Below are positions 1 through 10,728 of a DNA stretch of 64,000 bases, in pieces; position 1 is the first letter of the stretch, and each line of letters opens with the position of its first letter. The stretch comes from Asterionellopsis glacialis. Lineage: Eukaryota; Bacillariophyta; Plagiogrammaphyceae; Rhaphoneidales; Asterionellopsidaceae. A model generated the notes under the pieces. The model had not been told where the DNA came from. It ran no database searches and saw only the letters and a program-made list of their open reading frames with translations. The stretch lies in assembly GCA_014885115.2 (NCBI GenBank), contig WKLE02000853.1:1-64000 (forward strand). The letters run 5' to 3'. Made by a program: the position numbers and the translations under genes.

Positions 1-725
1 ACATTTGGTTTGTCATGATGACGTCAAATATGGATTTGGAACAAATCCGCAGGTGTCCCAGATTCCAGGTACCAACGGATTGGCGTCTTCACAAGACTCG
101 CCATGATGGCTATTCTGACAGTTTCAGAGAATGATTCCAGTGTATGGAAAAAAGTTGATTTTCGTCTATTAGTAACTTGGGTATTTTTAGGCAAAATTCT
201 GCATGAGGCCGATTTTTTTTTCGTAGTAGGTCAATTTTCCAAAAAACAGACGAAAATAATGAAAATTTACTTTGAAATGGATTATTTTCAAAACTGTCGC
301 TCTCGTGCAGGATTTTAGGCTATATTCGAACTACATTTTTTTCGTAGATGTGCCTACAAGTATTTGTGGTCAAAAATTTTAAAAATGGTGGAGGTTGAGA
401 GCTTGCTCCAAAAAAAAGGGAAAAATCGAAGCTAGCCATTCTCCCAGTAGTTCCGAATTTTGCCGTTCACTCTTCTGTGGAGTATATTTTTTTACGGATT
501 ATACGGCGTTAAACGCAAGAGAGTGTTCTCATTTCTGAGACATCAAAAAGATCTTTTTTGACATTCGATTTGTTCCTCCATACAAAAAACCTAAAACCAT
601 CATAACTTTTCTGTGCAAGAGCTGTTGTTCCGATCGTAACCGTTCATTCCTTCCTGGACATTATACCGATTTGTTGTTGCTCCTGTTCATGAGACTCTCT
701 CGCATTCAGAATTTAAAAAACAGCA
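1..725. other. Non-coding left flank upstream of the GH2 gene
   Basis: AT-rich sequence with homopolymer runs and ordinary CpG density. The only open frame of note (103-318, +) has low-complexity Phe/Lys-rich composition and no recognisable domain, so I do not call it a gene. The last ~200 bases should contain the promoter and 5' UTR of the glycoside hydrolase that starts at 726. An upstream exon of that gene cannot be excluded. Confidence 0.5.
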
Positions 726-3700
726 ATGGTTTTTGTTAGGGGAGGCAATCTTTCATCATGTTGTTTCATGCTCATGTTCATAGTATTTCAAGAAGAATTG
801 ACTTTTACTACCGCTCATCGAGACAGGTTAACTTTCGACTTTGGTTGGAAACATAGGACTGGACTTACTGAATGGTCGGAACCTGACGAACAACCACCAA
901 TTAATCCAGATCCTGGAGCGTACCCTAAGGAGGCATCCTTAGGATATGATACAACTGATTGGCGAGATATTTCACTTCCCCATGATGGACTGATTGCCAG
1001 CCAACCATCTGACAAGGCATGTCCTAATGGTTGTTCTGGAAAATCATTTATACCCCGACACGTCCTATGGTATCGTAAAACCTTTACCCTCCCAAAAGAG
1101 TGGGGCTCTTCGTCTTCTGTATGGTTAGATTTTGATGGATCGTTCCGAAATACTACTGTTTGGATTAATGGAGTTTTATCAGCAAACCATGTTTGTGGAT
1201 ATACACCATTCCGTTTAAGACTAGATAACATGCCAAATGTTAAATTTGGATCCCCCACTGAAATCACTGTTTTCGTCGATCCAGACAATGGCGATAGAGG
1301 TGGACGCGACCATGCATCAGGATGGTGGTAAGTTATTTCTTTATTCCACGTGTTTTCTATTCGAAAACTCTAGTTGTTCACTTTTGTAAGTTTGTGTCTG
1401 AATGAGTAGGTACGAGGGTGGAGGATTGTACAGACATGTTTGGCTCGTACGAAGTAGTTTAGTACATGTAGAACACGATTCTTTGTTTGCTTTTAGTAAT
1501 ATTACTTTTGCGAGAGATGGAACTCCCACAAAGGGAACTATTTACACCCGTGTGTCGGTTGCTAATAGAGTAACTAGCTCAGCGGGTAAAACTGTTTGTG
1601 TCAGATTTAATATCACAGCTCCTGACGGATCCCTTGTTGCATCATCCAATAAAGCAAAAAAAGTGGGTATTAAAGCAGATGGCATTGTACCCATTACTGA
1701 TAGCATGGAAGTGTTATCGCCTCAGTTGTGGAGCTCTACATCTCCAGTTTTGTACAAAGTAGCTACCTCTGTTTGTGATTGCAACGGTAACATATATGAT
1801 ACAATGTCAACTACTCACGGTTTTCGAGACTTGAGATACGATAGTAACGATGGGTTCTACCTCAATCAAAAACATTTCAAAGTAAGAGGATTTTGTGATC
1901 ACGACAATTTTGCTGTAGTAGGAATGGCAATCCCAGATAGGATAAATCTCTTTCGGGTAAGTAGATGGGGAAGGCGGGCTGAACTAGACTTTCATTTTCC
2001 TAGTTCATGACATTAAAATCGTCTTTTTGTTTTTCTTACTGAAATAGGCACAAGCCTCACGGGCTATTGGTGGAAATGGACGACGAATGTCTCATAACCC
2101 TCCTAATCCTGAATTACTTCAAATTTATGATCATCTTGGTATGATAGTTATGGATGAGAATCGGCTTTTTGGTGATAATCCCGATTACATCGAGAATATG
2201 GCCACTCTTGTAAAACGCGATCGGAATCATCCGGTAAGGTAAACTTGTTGATAGCTTGTTCATTTTTTTCAGTCGAATGCATATCATAACTCTGCTTCTT
2301 TTTAAAAACATGCACCAGTCTGTTGTTATCTGGTCTTTTTGCAATGAAAGAGAATGCTACCTTGATGATGAAAGGGGTGGACCTCAATTTCAAGCGATAG
2401 CCAAGAAATTGGATGGTACGCGACCAACTCTTGCAAACATGTTCACGTTCAATGATCTTCTATCAAACACAATTGATGTCCAAGGTTTCTCTCATCAGTC
2501 AAGGGATCAACTCGAGAAGTGTCACAATTCCTTACCCAAAAAACCTATTTACATGTCAGAATGTTGCTCCTGTAATACAATGCGTGACGAAGATATTGGA
2601 TGCGAGACGAGAAGTGACAACCCGCATAAGATTTGTACTCAACCTTCATTCAATGCGCGATGTCTTGAATCCAATGATGCAGTGAATGCCTCTGATGCTG
2701 TGGACTATGCCGTTGGGACAATGGTTTGGACTTTATTTGATTACTATGGAGAACCGCCAGTGGGTGGACCAGAAGTTTCAAGTACCTATGGTCAATTTGA
2801 TTTGTGCGGTTTCCCAAAGGCGGCAGCATTTTGGTTTAGAACACAATGGCTGCTCAATGTTCCTGATGGGCGTATAGATAAAACTTTTCCTACTCACGGG
2901 AAGTCTGAAGTACGTATCGTCGAGTCATGGGAATCGCCAGATTCATGGAAGGAAACTTATGGAAATACCACGAGATCGATTCATGCTTATTCCAACGCCC
3001 CCTTTATTGAACTACTTGTAAATGGCAAATCACAAGGCTCGAAGCCAGTGATTCCCATGGCGAAAGGCCCAGGTTCATACGCAGAATGGGCAAAAGTCCC
3101 ATGGGAGGCGGGCAAAATTACAGCCATGGCGCACAATGCACAGGGTGATCAACTCGCACGAGATGATCGGTATACAAGTGGGAAGGCTATGAAGCTTGTG
3201 ATGTCACTTGACTCTCCGTCCGAGTTAAGTGGAACTGGTAATGCACTTCTTCTTGATGGCCAAGATGCAGCTCTAATTCGTACATCTATTGTGGATTCAG
3301 CTGGAAGGGTTGTACACCTTGCTACCAACAATATTACTTTTACAGTCGTTAGTGGACCTGGTATTATCCAGGGCACGGCAAATGGCGATCCTCACTGCCA
3401 CGAGCCTAACAATGCACCTTGGCATTCCGCCTATCATGGGTTGGTTAGGGGAGTAATTCGCGTTAGTTCAACTGCCGGTCGCTCAGCCTATGAACGCAAA
3501 CTTTTAAGCCAAATTGACCACGATGGGCCCATGTGTCAGAGCGAAAGTCAAATTTTGGATGACAGTGACATTGTAGTGGAGTCTAGTTCTCCAGGATTTG
3601 AGTCAGTACGACTGTCCATCCCTACATCAACGGACTCCGCCACTGCATCTGTACTGGCAGTTGCGGAAGCCAGTGCTGGAAGTTCTATTGACTTCTTTGG

Positions 3701-3743
3701 CAGATCGATTAGCGGAATGGAAAAAATGACCGAGGAATATTGA
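726..3743 (+). CDS. Glycoside hydrolase family 2 (beta-galactosidase-like), four exons
   Basis: Inferred exons 726-1327, 1410-1956, 2048-2233 and 2319-3743 (donors GTAAGT, GTAAGT, GTAAGG) give about 919 residues. The order is typical of GH2: N-terminal sugar-binding jelly roll (PHDG, WYRKTF, WINGV), then the linker SGWWYEGGGLYRHVWL restored across intron 1, an Ig-like sandwich, a TIM barrel and C-terminal beta domains. The acid/base Glu is in IWSFCNERECY, directly after intron 3. The likely nucleophile Glu is in PIYMSECCSC. The C-terminal third (LLVNGKSQGSK and following) matches the bacterial-type GH2 architecture with accessory domains. A short hydrophobic N-terminus (CCFMLMFIVF) suggests a signal peptide or anchor, so the enzyme probably acts on glycans in the secretory pathway or outside the cell. 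The exact sugar specificity cannot be read. The first ATG is the best available start, but an upstream exon is possible. Confidence 0.86.
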
Positions 3744-3958
3744 ACATCTTTCAATGAGACATTTCATATTTTTTTGGTCAGGCTGTTTCTATGATGAAGC
3801 TGTTATTATTTGATTTATCCAACCGTAGCTATTAATCCGAGAATCCAAGAGCACCGCTTGAAAACGTAAACTTTAGGTTCTATTGGGCCTAAAAACGCCT
3901 TAAAACCAATTAAAACTTGCAATGAATGGTAATTTGCTATTGATTGGTAAACATCTAT

Positions 3959-4909
3959 TTATGCTAGTTGGCCAGAATCCGCAATGACGACTGGAACTCT
4001 CGTACGTCCAGATTCAGATCCAACCTGTTCAATTGCTGCTACTACATCCATCCCCGAGACTACCTTTCCAAATACAACATGTTTATTATCAAGCCAGGAA
4101 GTAGCTGCAGTACACAAGAAGAATTGGGAACCGCTATAAACGAATATTTCGGAGAAAGACAGAAGCGGAAGGAAAAGTATGTAAGTTTTTGTAATAGTGC
4201 AATCAGGCCACCATCATCACTATTTTTAAACAAAATCTTCAACTTTGCAGTGAAACGCACTTTGTGTTTGGTCCAGCATTCGCCATCGAAAGGATCCCCG
4301 GCCCAGTATGGGTCAACTGAAAGTTTTCATCACTGAATTTTTCGCCATAAATTGACTCTCCCCCAGTACCATTTCCACGCGTAAAATCACCTCCCTGCAA
4401 CGTCAGGTGTATTCATTTGATAAAATGTATTTCAGTTCAAAAGCAAGATACGGTATTAAATGTTAGAAAAATATCATACGATACAGCGACAAAAAAGATG
4501 CAATACTGCATTTTTTCAAATCAAAATATTGTGGAGATAAAGTGTTCGAGTGCACGCACGTACCTGACACATAAATCCTTCATAAGATGGAAAGAGTCGT
4601 CGATAACATTGTTTTCAAAATAAAAAATGAGTACGTGGTATCGAACGGCAGATAAAGCGATTGCAAATTTTCTTTTTCACCCTATCTTCTTGCATACTTG
4701 TACATACCTGGAATTACCCGATGAAATGCACTGCCCTTAAAATGGAGTAATTTGCCTGACCGTCCCATAAGCTTCTCTCCTGTACACAAACAACGAAAGT
4801 TTTCAGCCGTTTTAGGTACAACATCGGCTCTCAATTCCATTTCAATCCTACCCTTGGGAGATCCATTGATACTAATGTCGAAAAATACAACTGGATTTTC
4901 AACGCTCAT
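3959..4909 (-). CDS. Cyclophilin-type peptidyl-prolyl cis-trans isomerase, four exons with a microexon
   Basis: Minus-strand exons 4909-4708, 4577-4564, 4394-4261 and 4133-3959 give 174 residues, the usual length of a single-domain cytosolic cyclophilin. Joined, they read through the whole active site: FHRVIP, FMCQGGDF, the [14 protein letters not shown] region, and the Trp and His of [13 protein letters not shown]. The catalytic Arg, Phe, Met and Gln positions are all present. Exon 2 is only 14 nt and supplies Gly (in part), Phe, Met, Cys and Gln, so skipping it would remove active-site residues and shift the frame. There is no targeting peptide or extra domain, so a cytosolic or nuclear foldase is most likely. 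Donors are GTATGT, GTACGT and GTGCGT. The only oddity in the motif is Gly instead of the common Asn after VIP. Confidence 0.93.
4564..4577 (-). other. 14-nt microexon of the cyclophilin gene
   Basis: The 14 bases lie between an AG acceptor (4579-4578) and a GTACGT donor (4563 downward). Inserted between exon 1 (ending in CCA G) and exon 3 (starting GGA GGT GAT), they restore the conserved PGFMCQGGDF active-site stretch in frame. No other reading gives FMCQ. Confidence 0.88.
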
Positions 4910-5711
4910 TATTAGTTTTGTTTTGATTTTGTTTCCTAAGTTTGAAAGTACGAGTCTGTGGATCTTGATTTTGCAGCTCCTACTGGATCGTTCCCTTTAT
5001 TTCTCTTCAGAATATTCCGTCTTTGTGATCATGATAAATACAGCACCTAAAACCTGCGGGCTTTGAGCTTTGCGGCTTTTTTCGTTTTGTGCCTGTTTTC
5101 AAGTTGTAGTCTAACCTCATAACCTATTAAATGGCCTTGATCTCAACTGCTAAATAATTCCTCATTTTCATATTTGCGCTTATTTTAAAGTATGCATCCT
5201 CTTATTAAAGTTACAGCGATCAGGTACTGTAGAAAAAATGATTTAACATTCCTGCATGTGATGATTGTTGTGTTGTGGTTCTCTCATGGTGTATTGTTGA
5301 TTTGGCAGACCATTGAAGTGTTCATTTTGTCCTCGTTCTTCGTTTCGTTGTTACTTCGAAATAACAACAAAATTTTACACTAACAACAAAATTTTACACA
5401 ATGAAGCAAAATTGTGCAGTAAGCTATCAAAAAAGAAAGAGACCCATGGGATTGCTGTAGGTGCAAAGTTTCAATCATTTGGAAACACAAATAGGGTTAA
5501 AGCACAAGACAAATTCTGCTCCTCATTTTAATGTAGAGGTCTAGCACAACAGCAATTTCATATTGATGTAAAATAAGCACTCTTTAGATGTTTACGGGGG
5601 ATCTGAAAGTTTTAAACTGCTACTGTGATAAATAATCTTAAGAAAAGCAACACCTATTTCTGTGCAGGAAGACCCTATTTCACAATGCGACAATATAGCT
5701 TGCTTTCAAAA
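4910..5711. other. Intergenic region between cyclophilin and the Dicer-like gene
   Basis: About 800 bp. It should hold the cyclophilin promoter (next to 4910) and the 3' end of the Dicer-like transcript (next to 5711). A 17-bp direct repeat (aacaacaaaattttaca) occurs twice within about 40 bp near 5,363-5,399. The short plus-strand frames (for example 5192-5383 and 5313-5531) look like chance ORFs. I see no RNA gene. Confidence 0.5.
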
Positions 5712-8700
5712 TCAAGCCGTATCTTGACCTTTTTGGTACGACTCACAAATACTGGATATGTCTTCGTACTCCGATCTTAGCTCTTCCGGAGACAACAGAA
5801 ACAGTTCATCAAATATTGACCCAAGACAGGCACCCATAGCATCTACACCGATGGATAGTACCAAAGCACCTACAATTGCCTTATAAGAGAACGTCAAATC
5901 TGCAGTGAATTCTTCTGGTACCTTTGTTCTGTGACCCATAATTCTACCTCCAGCAAGCCCAGCGTATCTAGGAACTGCGTCTGCTACACCTATTCTTTTG
6001 CGAAACTCTTCTATGCCGTATATCCAGCCCCCGTTCTGTTTCCAGAGGTCACTCCCCTCACTATCTGCCAGCATCATTTTGTATCGAAATTGAACAATAG
6101 CATTTGCATCTTTATCATAGAGAACCTCATGAAGGCCGGCCTTACAGAATGCGTAACAAAGCACATCGTCATTTGATGCGCATGTACGGAGTAAGTGCAT
6201 GTCACCAGCTGTGGCAAGAGGAAACTTGTGAAATATCCGCTCGGTTACGTAGAGATACAAAGCGTGGTGTCCGACGTAGTAAAGCGTGTCTCGAAATATT
6301 GCGACACGATAGAGGCCTTCAAGCTCGTTCACCATCTCTTCCACATTCTCGGAACCATCTGATATTACCGAGGATTCATTCGGAACATGCGACATATCTG
6401 TTGATGGATCTTCATCTAGATCCAGGACTTCATCAAGATTGTCATCAAATAGTGCGCAAATCACCAACACCTTTGACAGCTGCGTTTCTAGTTTCTTTTT
6501 GAGTTCAGTAGGGCATCCCATATCATCGTCAAAGATGTTAATGAGGTTCTTCCAATTTTGTTCTAGTCTGGATATTATCTCTGATTCACAATAAAGGATC
6601 GTTCCAAGCTTGACAAACTCCTTCTGCCACGCCTTGTCCAACTCAAATGAATACCCTCCAGTTAGACAAGGATTCTTCCCTACAGATCTAAAATACGGCC
6701 AACCAAATTGGAGATCTTTGCCATCCACATCTGGCAATGGCAACCGAAGTTCCTCGAGAAGCCCAATTACCATGCACCCATCCGTGCGGTCATAATCACA
6801 CCGTCGTCCTTCAATGAAGGCAACAGCTAGGAGACTCTCCACTACGTCAGCTAGGGCTTTATCGCTTATTTCACAATGGCGATGATCTTCATATTCAAGC
6901 AGAGACATATCATATTTTTTATTTGTTGGACTACAATCATTCGGTGCTGGTTTGCGATGGGCACTCCTCCAAGCATTCCTTAACGTCTTTGATTCTATTA
7001 TGCGACTGATGCCAATTCGAAGTGCAGCATCCGCAAGCGTTTTATTTCTTACCGCATTACTACCTATATCTGTCAAATCGTTTTCGTCAAATTGTAATTT
7101 ACTATTTCTCGCCATTAAATTGATCGCGATGAAAAACCAAAGGACTGCGTCCCCCAGGAACTCCAACCGTTGGTAGGTACAAGGCTCGATTGTCGTTGCT
7201 TCGGTGACAAGGGAGGGCAGCGAGTGTTCAATGTATAAGTTGCCTTCTGTACGCATTTGCTTGGATTCCTGAGAACCAGAGCATTGAACTCCAGCATGTA
7301 CATGGTAAGCAAGCTGACGCAGTCGTTCAGAAAATTTGGTAACTTCAACTGCCCTTTCAATCGCAGACAAAAACTTATCGGAATGTTGGCACAAGTACAG
7401 GGCATCCCTGGGCATGGGTAGTACTTGTACAAGTTCCGGTGCAAGCAGTACCGGTTCTTTCTGACTTTTCACTCTTAAACAGAGGTCATGATGCGCATGT
7501 TTTTTGACCAACTGAGTTCTGAAAAGCGGCTCCCTGGGCTTTCGGAGAATAATGGCGTGTTTCTTATAGTAGTAGTCAAAGTAAGTAGTCTTTCTCGAAT
7601 CTAAACTGTCACAGAGAGACATAGCTGTTTCCAAGGATCCGGTCTTTTCATTCTGATCCAGCACATAAAGTATATTGCGTTCATCTACCCGCTGCTGAAA
7701 GAATCGATTTTCTAGGATTGATGTTGGTAATGGCCGACGCGGCGGAACAAATCGTTCGCAACAAAATGCAATCATAGCAAAAAGCACAAATGCGTCACCT
7801 ATGATAGTCTCCCACATTGCCTGATCAATGTTAACAAAATGTAAATTCTTGTATAGACTGCCAATAATCTGCATGTAGATATAAGGCCCATGGGTAGCAA
7901 GGGCACCAAATATAAAAGTCCATCCAATGGTATTCAAGTCAAGAGCACCAATGAATGGAAAAATCCAATTGGCATCTATAGGTGTCATCAAAGCTGTTGT
8001 TGTATCGGTAGCAATCTCTTGTAACATTGCCCAATTTATCTCGAGTTTGGAAGCTGAAGTTGACGAATGGCACAGTAAAGGCACCATTAGATAGGTCCTA
8101 TCGCGAGGACATGTTTCTTTCAGAACATCAAAGTCTTCCGGTATTTTTCTGTAATCTTTTCCATACAGATTCCATGAAAAGATTAATTGGTTGAACTTTT
8201 GAATCCACCATAAGGAACTAGACTTAGTGGGGTCTGCATGGACGATAGTTCGATTTTTAAGACTTACGGTTATCGTCTCAGATTTGCCGTCATTTGTAAG
8301 TGGAAGCTCAAATGTCGTTTGGAACGTGTCACCGCTTAACGACTCCCTCGAGGCAAAGTCTTCGGCAAAAATTATCCCTAGTTTTGTAACCGCTTCAGGG
8401 TGAATTCCCATTCTGCTAGGAACGAATGACTCACAATTCTCTGTTAGAAATGCAATCTCATAGAGATACACTTTTTTTTCAAATGATATTGGGGTATTTG
8501 CCCAAGTTGGGACCGGATAGACATATGTTGCTGCCTGTTTCAAGCAACGAGACAAATGCTCCAATACAATTTGATCATAACGAAATGTCTTATTGTCAAT
8601 ATCTCTATCATCTTCATGTTCGTCGTTGTCGTCGTCAATACTAAGACTAGTGCCCATGTTCCTATCGATATTCACTTTTTTCTCTTCCCGCTGTTCACGT

Positions 8701-10040
8701 TGTAATTTTTCACCAAGTAAAGCCACTGCACTTGCAACAGCATCTTGCTTCGACTGACATGGTAGTCCAACTACTGATAGACAAATTGGTGATGTGACAA
8801 TCAGTATACAAGAAAGTAATGTGGGTGCATCTCTAGACAAGGCATTAATTTGAATTTTTGCATTCCACGTAGATGACATGCGTTCTCGAAAGACAATACT
8901 AGTACGCGATGGATCCACTCCCAATTCATGTAATGCACGGTATAATTTTTTGACATGGCCAGGATAATGACGACGACCAGCTGTCATTTTGGCTAAAAAG
9001 TAAGCTTTTCCTTCTACACTTGTAAAGATTGAAATTAAATTTGACAAAACTGTGAATCGTTTCGCCACACGTTTGGATCCAAATATTATCGTGTGTTCTT
9101 CCTTGTTGCCAACTTTTTCATTTATCTGGAATTCACCACAAATTCGTTTCAAAAGATCTATAATCATTATTGTATCATCCTCGCCAACATTCAAAGGCAA
9201 CTTCTGTCGTATGGAAGAGAGATTAGTAAAATTGGACTGAAATTCTTGTTTTGTTAATGGGCATTGAAAGGTACATATCCATTGAGGTTGATGTGCCTCA
9301 TCTGGATTGACATCTTCTTCTTTATAATTTTGTTTTAAAGTATCAGGATGAATATTCATTTTTTGATAATATTCATTCATTTCCTTGACGGGATTAGTAC
9401 TTGATTGATAAATCCATTGAAGAAATTGCAAACACGTATATTCTTCATGGTCCTCGCTGTTATCACCGACGCTTTGTTGGTGACCATCACTAGGTTTTTG
9501 TTGAGATTGTTGATGTTGTTGTTTCATTGTTGTTGTTGTTGTTGCTGCTGTTATTGTTTGATTGAAAGTTTGAGATTGATCATCGTCTCCATTAGGCTGT
9601 AAAGGGAGTTGCAAAGGGTTTTTTGTTTCCGTATCGCTATTTCCTCGTATTGAAGTAGTAGAAGTGGTGGTGTCCATCACGTCACTTTCCATTGACAAAA
9701 ATGAATCTGGATCATCATGCCCTTCTGAATCTATTTCTTCACATAAAAAAGATTTATCATTTTCCTTGGATAAGAAAGAATCTAACGTTTCGTCATCTTT
9801 CATACGCAGGGATTCTAATGTTGTTTCATCTTCATTGCCATGACTGCTATTTTGACCCTCTTGTTCACCACAATTGTCTACATTTTCATCTGGATCTTCA
9901 TCTAGACGTCGTGAGTAAACAGCAGCATCATGACTGTTATTGTTGTTACCAACAACGCGACTACTTGTCTTTTGTTGTAAAGCTAGAGTTGTTGGTAAAT
10001 TTGTAAAACGAAACCCTCCACCACTACGAAAGCCGTTCAT
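5712..10040 (-). CDS. DCL: Dicer-like RNase III, helicase-less, second RNase III domain degenerate
   Basis: A single 1442-residue frame. Residues ~1-220 are acidic and Gln/Thr-rich, probably disordered. Residues ~355-450 resemble the Dicer dimerisation fold (ending SKQDAVASAVALLGEKL). A platform/PAZ-like region follows and ends in the Dicer-type connector PELVQVLPMPRDALYL near residue 890. RNase III domain 1 (~945-1080) has the full signature RLEFLGDAVL and the second motif KALADVVESLL, so it should be catalytic. RNase III domain 2 (~1245-1400) keeps the fold but reads YYVGHHALYL and YKAIVGAL, so the acidic metal ligands appear to be lost. No DExD/H helicase is present, in line with the reduced Dicers of protists. 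The likely role is processing double-stranded RNA into small RNAs. The start ATG at 10040 is followed by an open frame with no visible intron. Divergent from the Rad7-like gene. Confidence 0.85.
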   Translation of the reverse strand: MNGFRSGGGFRFTNLPTTLALQQKTSSRVVGNNNNSHDAAVYSRRLDEDPDENVDNCGEQEGQNSSHGNEDETTLESLRMKDDETLDSFLSKENDKSFLCEEIDSEGHDDPDSFLSMESDVMDTTTSTTSIRGNSDTETKNPLQLPLQPNGDDDQSQTFNQTITAATTTTTMKQQHQQSQQKPSDGHQQSVGDNSEDHEEYTCLQFLQWIYQSSTNPVKEMNEYYQKMNIHPDTLKQNYKEEDVNPDEAHQPQWICTFQCPLTKQEFQSNFTNLSSIRQKLPLNVGEDDTIMIIDLLKRICGEFQINEKVGNKEEHTIIFGSKRVAKRFTVLSNLISIFTSVEGKAYFLAKMTAGRRHYPGHVKKLYRALHELGVDPSRTSIVFRERMSSTWNAKIQINALSRDAPTLLSCILIVTSPICLSVVGLPCQSKQDAVASAVALLGEKLQREQREEKKVNIDRNMGTSLSIDDDNDEHEDDRDIDNKTFRYDQIVLEHLSRCLKQAATYVYPVPTWANTPISFEKKVYLYEIAFLTENCESFVPSRMGIHPEAVTKLGIIFAEDFASRESLSGDTFQTTFELPLTNDGKSETITVSLKNRTIVHADPTKSSSLWWIQKFNQLIFSWNLYGKDYRKIPEDFDVLKETCPRDRTYLMVPLLCHSSTSASKLEINWAMLQEIATDTTTALMTPIDANWIFPFIGALDLNTIGWTFIFGALATHGPYIYMQIIGSLYKNLHFVNIDQAMWETIIGDAFVLFAMIAFCCERFVPPRRPLPTSILENRFFQQRVDERNILYVLDQNEKTGSLETAMSLCDSLDSRKTTYFDYYYKKHAIILRKPREPLFRTQLVKKHAHHDLCLRVKSQKEPVLLAPELVQVLPMPRDALYLCQHSDKFLSAIERAVEVTKFSERLRQLAYHVHAGVQCSGSQESKQMRTEGNLYIEHSLPSLVTEATTIEPCTYQRLEFLGDAVLWFFIAINLMARNSKLQFDENDLTDIGSNAVRNKTLADAALRIGISRIIESKTLRNAWRSAHRKPAPNDCSPTNKKYDMSLLEYEDHRHCEISDKALADVVESLLAVAFIEGRRCDYDRTDGCMVIGLLEELRLPLPDVDGKDLQFGWPYFRSVGKNPCLTGGYSFELDKAWQKEFVKLGTILYCESEIISRLEQNWKNLINIFDDDMGCPTELKKKLETQLSKVLVICALFDDNLDEVLDLDEDPSTDMSHVPNESSVISDGSENVEEMVNELEGLYRVAIFRDTLYYVGHHALYLYVTERIFHKFPLATAGDMHLLRTCASNDDVLCYAFCKAGLHEVLYDKDANAIVQFRYKMMLADSEGSDLWKQNGGWIYGIEEFRKRIGVADAVPRYAGLAGGRIMGHRTKVPEEFTADLTFSYKAIVGALVLSIGVDAMGACLGSIFDELFLLSPEELRSEYEDISSICESYQKGQDTA

Positions 10041-10728
10041 AATATTACTTTCGAAATTATCAAAATAATTTAGATCCTTCTTTTTTTAAAAAAAGCTATT
10101 TTCATTGCAAGATTAATTATTACTCCAAGAGTGCAAAGAAAGTCAATAAAATTCAGATATTGTGGTGAAAGTGGGCAACACAAGGATGTTCTGTGGTCCT
10201 TTTTTTAAAAAATTCTGTTGACTCCTACGCACTCGTGCTTCTGCTTGTGGACGATTTCTGCCGTGAGAATGTTGAGGACAAGAGAGAAAGATAAAAATCT
10301 TTTTCATCGTGTCGCTGACATGTCAAAATGGGTGTCAAATTTTCCTCGCCTGCCGCGCCTTTTCTTTGGTACATTTTTTATCCGTCATCTTGAAAAGGTT
10401 TGTCTGTCGTACGGCAAGCTGTTTTCAGAGAGCCTACGTTTTCTAGTAGAGAGGGCTTTTTTTATGACTAAATTAGGGGTTAAACTTTTCTTGCCACCCC
10501 AACTTGGGTTTAGAAGATTTTTCTCTACATTTGCCAGCACAGCGGTTTCTCCCTCCGAGCTCTTGGAGAGCTTCCGCATTGTTCATTACTGATAGCAATC
10601 TCGATCATCCCAACCCTTCTTTCGTAGTACATCGTTATCAAAACCAAAACCTACACAGTGTTACACGAAACACACTTTAACACTGATTCAGATTTCTATT
10701 TACACAACTGTAGTGCAATCTATTAACC
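10041..10728. promoter_or_regulatory. Divergent intergenic region, Dicer-like / Rad7-like
   Basis: 688 bp separate the two outward-facing start codons, so both promoters must lie here. It contains T- and A-tracts (around 10,080 and 10,200). An internal frame at 10218-10592 starts at TTG and has no homology signal, so I do not call it. No TATA box stands out. Confidence 0.5.

Noticed and set aside
103..318. 71-codon plus-strand ORF at the left edge
   Set aside because: Low-complexity Phe/Lys-rich sequence with no domain, in AT-rich DNA, and no splice partner.
10218..10592. 124-codon frame in the Dicer/Rad7 intergenic region
   Set aside because: It starts at TTG, shows no recognisable features and occupies the only available promoter space.
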